Source of the DNA: Solirubrobacteraceae bacterium
GTDB lineage: Bacteria; Actinomycetota; Thermoleophilia; Solirubrobacterales; Solirubrobacteraceae
DNA: 49,737 nt
Reading direction: 5' to 3'
Assembly (NCBI GenBank): GCA_029263125.1
Contig: JAJCYD010000003.1
Span: 1-49,737, forward strand
Shown here: piece by piece, positions 49,549-49,737 of the stretch
How positions within the stretch are numbered: position 1 is the first letter of the stretch
Layout: each line of letters opens with the position of its first letter
Program-made: the position numbers and the translations under genes
The notes under the pieces: generated by a model
Seen by the model: the letters and a program-made list of their open reading frames with translations, nothing else
Database searches by the model: none
Told to the model about the DNA's origin: nothing

Positions 49549-49737
49549 TCAGCTGCCGGCCTTCACCTCGACGAAGTGCGGGCGTACGGTTTGCCCAAGC
49601 TTGTTCAACAGGATACGCGCCATCGCGTCGGCCACGGTCTGCTGGCTGCCGCCGACGATGCCCTCGATGGAGCCGTCCCAGCGCTTGCCGCTGCGGGTGT
49701 CGGCGACCGAAATCTCAAGCCGCCGGCGCTCGCGCAC
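49549..49737 (-). CDS. C-terminal part of a secreted paralogue, cut by the window edge
   Basis: The visible 62 residues include RWDGSIEG, ADAMARILL and a C-terminal EVKAGS, aligning with MWEGSIEG, AEAMVEAL and QLEAGQ of the adjacent gene. The 5' end lies beyond 49737. The two genes are a tandem duplicate pair separated by 113 bases. Confidence 0.7.
   Translation of the reverse strand: MRERRRLEISVADTRSGKRWDGSIEGIVGGSQQTVADAMARILLNKLGQTVRPHFVEVKAGS

Noticed and set aside
1-49737. tRNA, rRNA, CRISPR arrays, insertion sequences, riboswitches.
   Set aside because: No cloverleaf-like segment, repeat-spacer array, transposase frame or known aptamer core was recognised by eye. A covariance-model search would be needed to exclude small RNAs.

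Overview
The window joins two unrelated genomes. Positions 1 to about 44,960 read as a very GC-rich actinobacterial chromosome. The gene set and the many leaderless starts suggest class Thermoleophilia (Solirubrobacterales-like); that placement is an inference. From about 44,960 to the end, codon use, intergenic AT content, promoter style and protein families are alphaproteobacterial. The switch falls inside one open frame (44363-45949, minus). Its first part is an ABC-F/Uup protein and its last part is the ATPase of an ABC-2 exporter. They are joined in frame at a Walker A motif, which is what a chimeric assembly at a conserved k-mer would produce.

Layout of the actinobacterial part. Positions 49-2458 hold a PAP2 phosphatase, biotin protein ligase and a SAM-hydrolysing enzyme. 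Positions 2518-3658 hold a lipoprotein and an OmpA-domain protein. Positions 3670-9677 form one minus-strand operon, transcribed ccmA-ccmB-ccmC-ccmD-hemA-hemC-cobA/hemD. It couples haem export and cytochrome c maturation to tetrapyrrole synthesis. A siroheme-branch dehydrogenase with an unusual Cys-rich N-terminus follows at 9776-10513. Positions 10529-14306 carry a DUF2236 protein, an aldehyde dehydrogenase homologue without its catalytic residues, and a PD40 propeller protein. Positions 14371-14996 are a toxin-antitoxin locus whose toxin looks internally deleted. RarA and a cytochrome c fused to a Cys-paired repeat solenoid diverge from 16359-16508. Positions 17955-22376 hold an M20 peptidase, a DUF1385 protein, a short FtsH-like protease, methylmalonyl-CoA epimerase and a small unknown protein.

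Positions 22382-27775 hold an SGNH protein, a phospholipase D/cardiolipin synthase, a lipid kinase, a second PAP2 phosphatase (a lipid-metabolism group) and YchF. Positions 27818-29282 hold a long inverted repeat, a TetR-type operator, an MBL hydrolase and a frameshifted tetR. Positions 29578-32049 hold small unknown proteins, a methyltransferase and a membrane protein. Positions 32069-44353 hold two surface GH2 glycosidases, a 5'-3' exonuclease, an ECF sigma factor with a membrane partner, a MaoC hydratase, a SpoIID-domain protein, succinate-semialdehyde dehydrogenase, a SUI1 protein, a PNPOx-like protein and an ABC-2 permease.

The alphaproteobacterial tail carries the Uup half, a TerB-DnaJ protein, a GNAT acetyltransferase, a DUF3750 protein and two tandem secreted paralogues, the last cut by the window edge.

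A recurrent signal in the first part is a TANNNT hexamer 6-8 nt before the start codon with no Shine-Dalgarno sequence. It implies leaderless mRNAs and was used to choose several starts. No rRNA, tRNA or CRISPR array was recognised, and no stretch over 300 bases lacks a gene. The longest gap, 29283-29577, holds only a Shine-Dalgarno site at its end.
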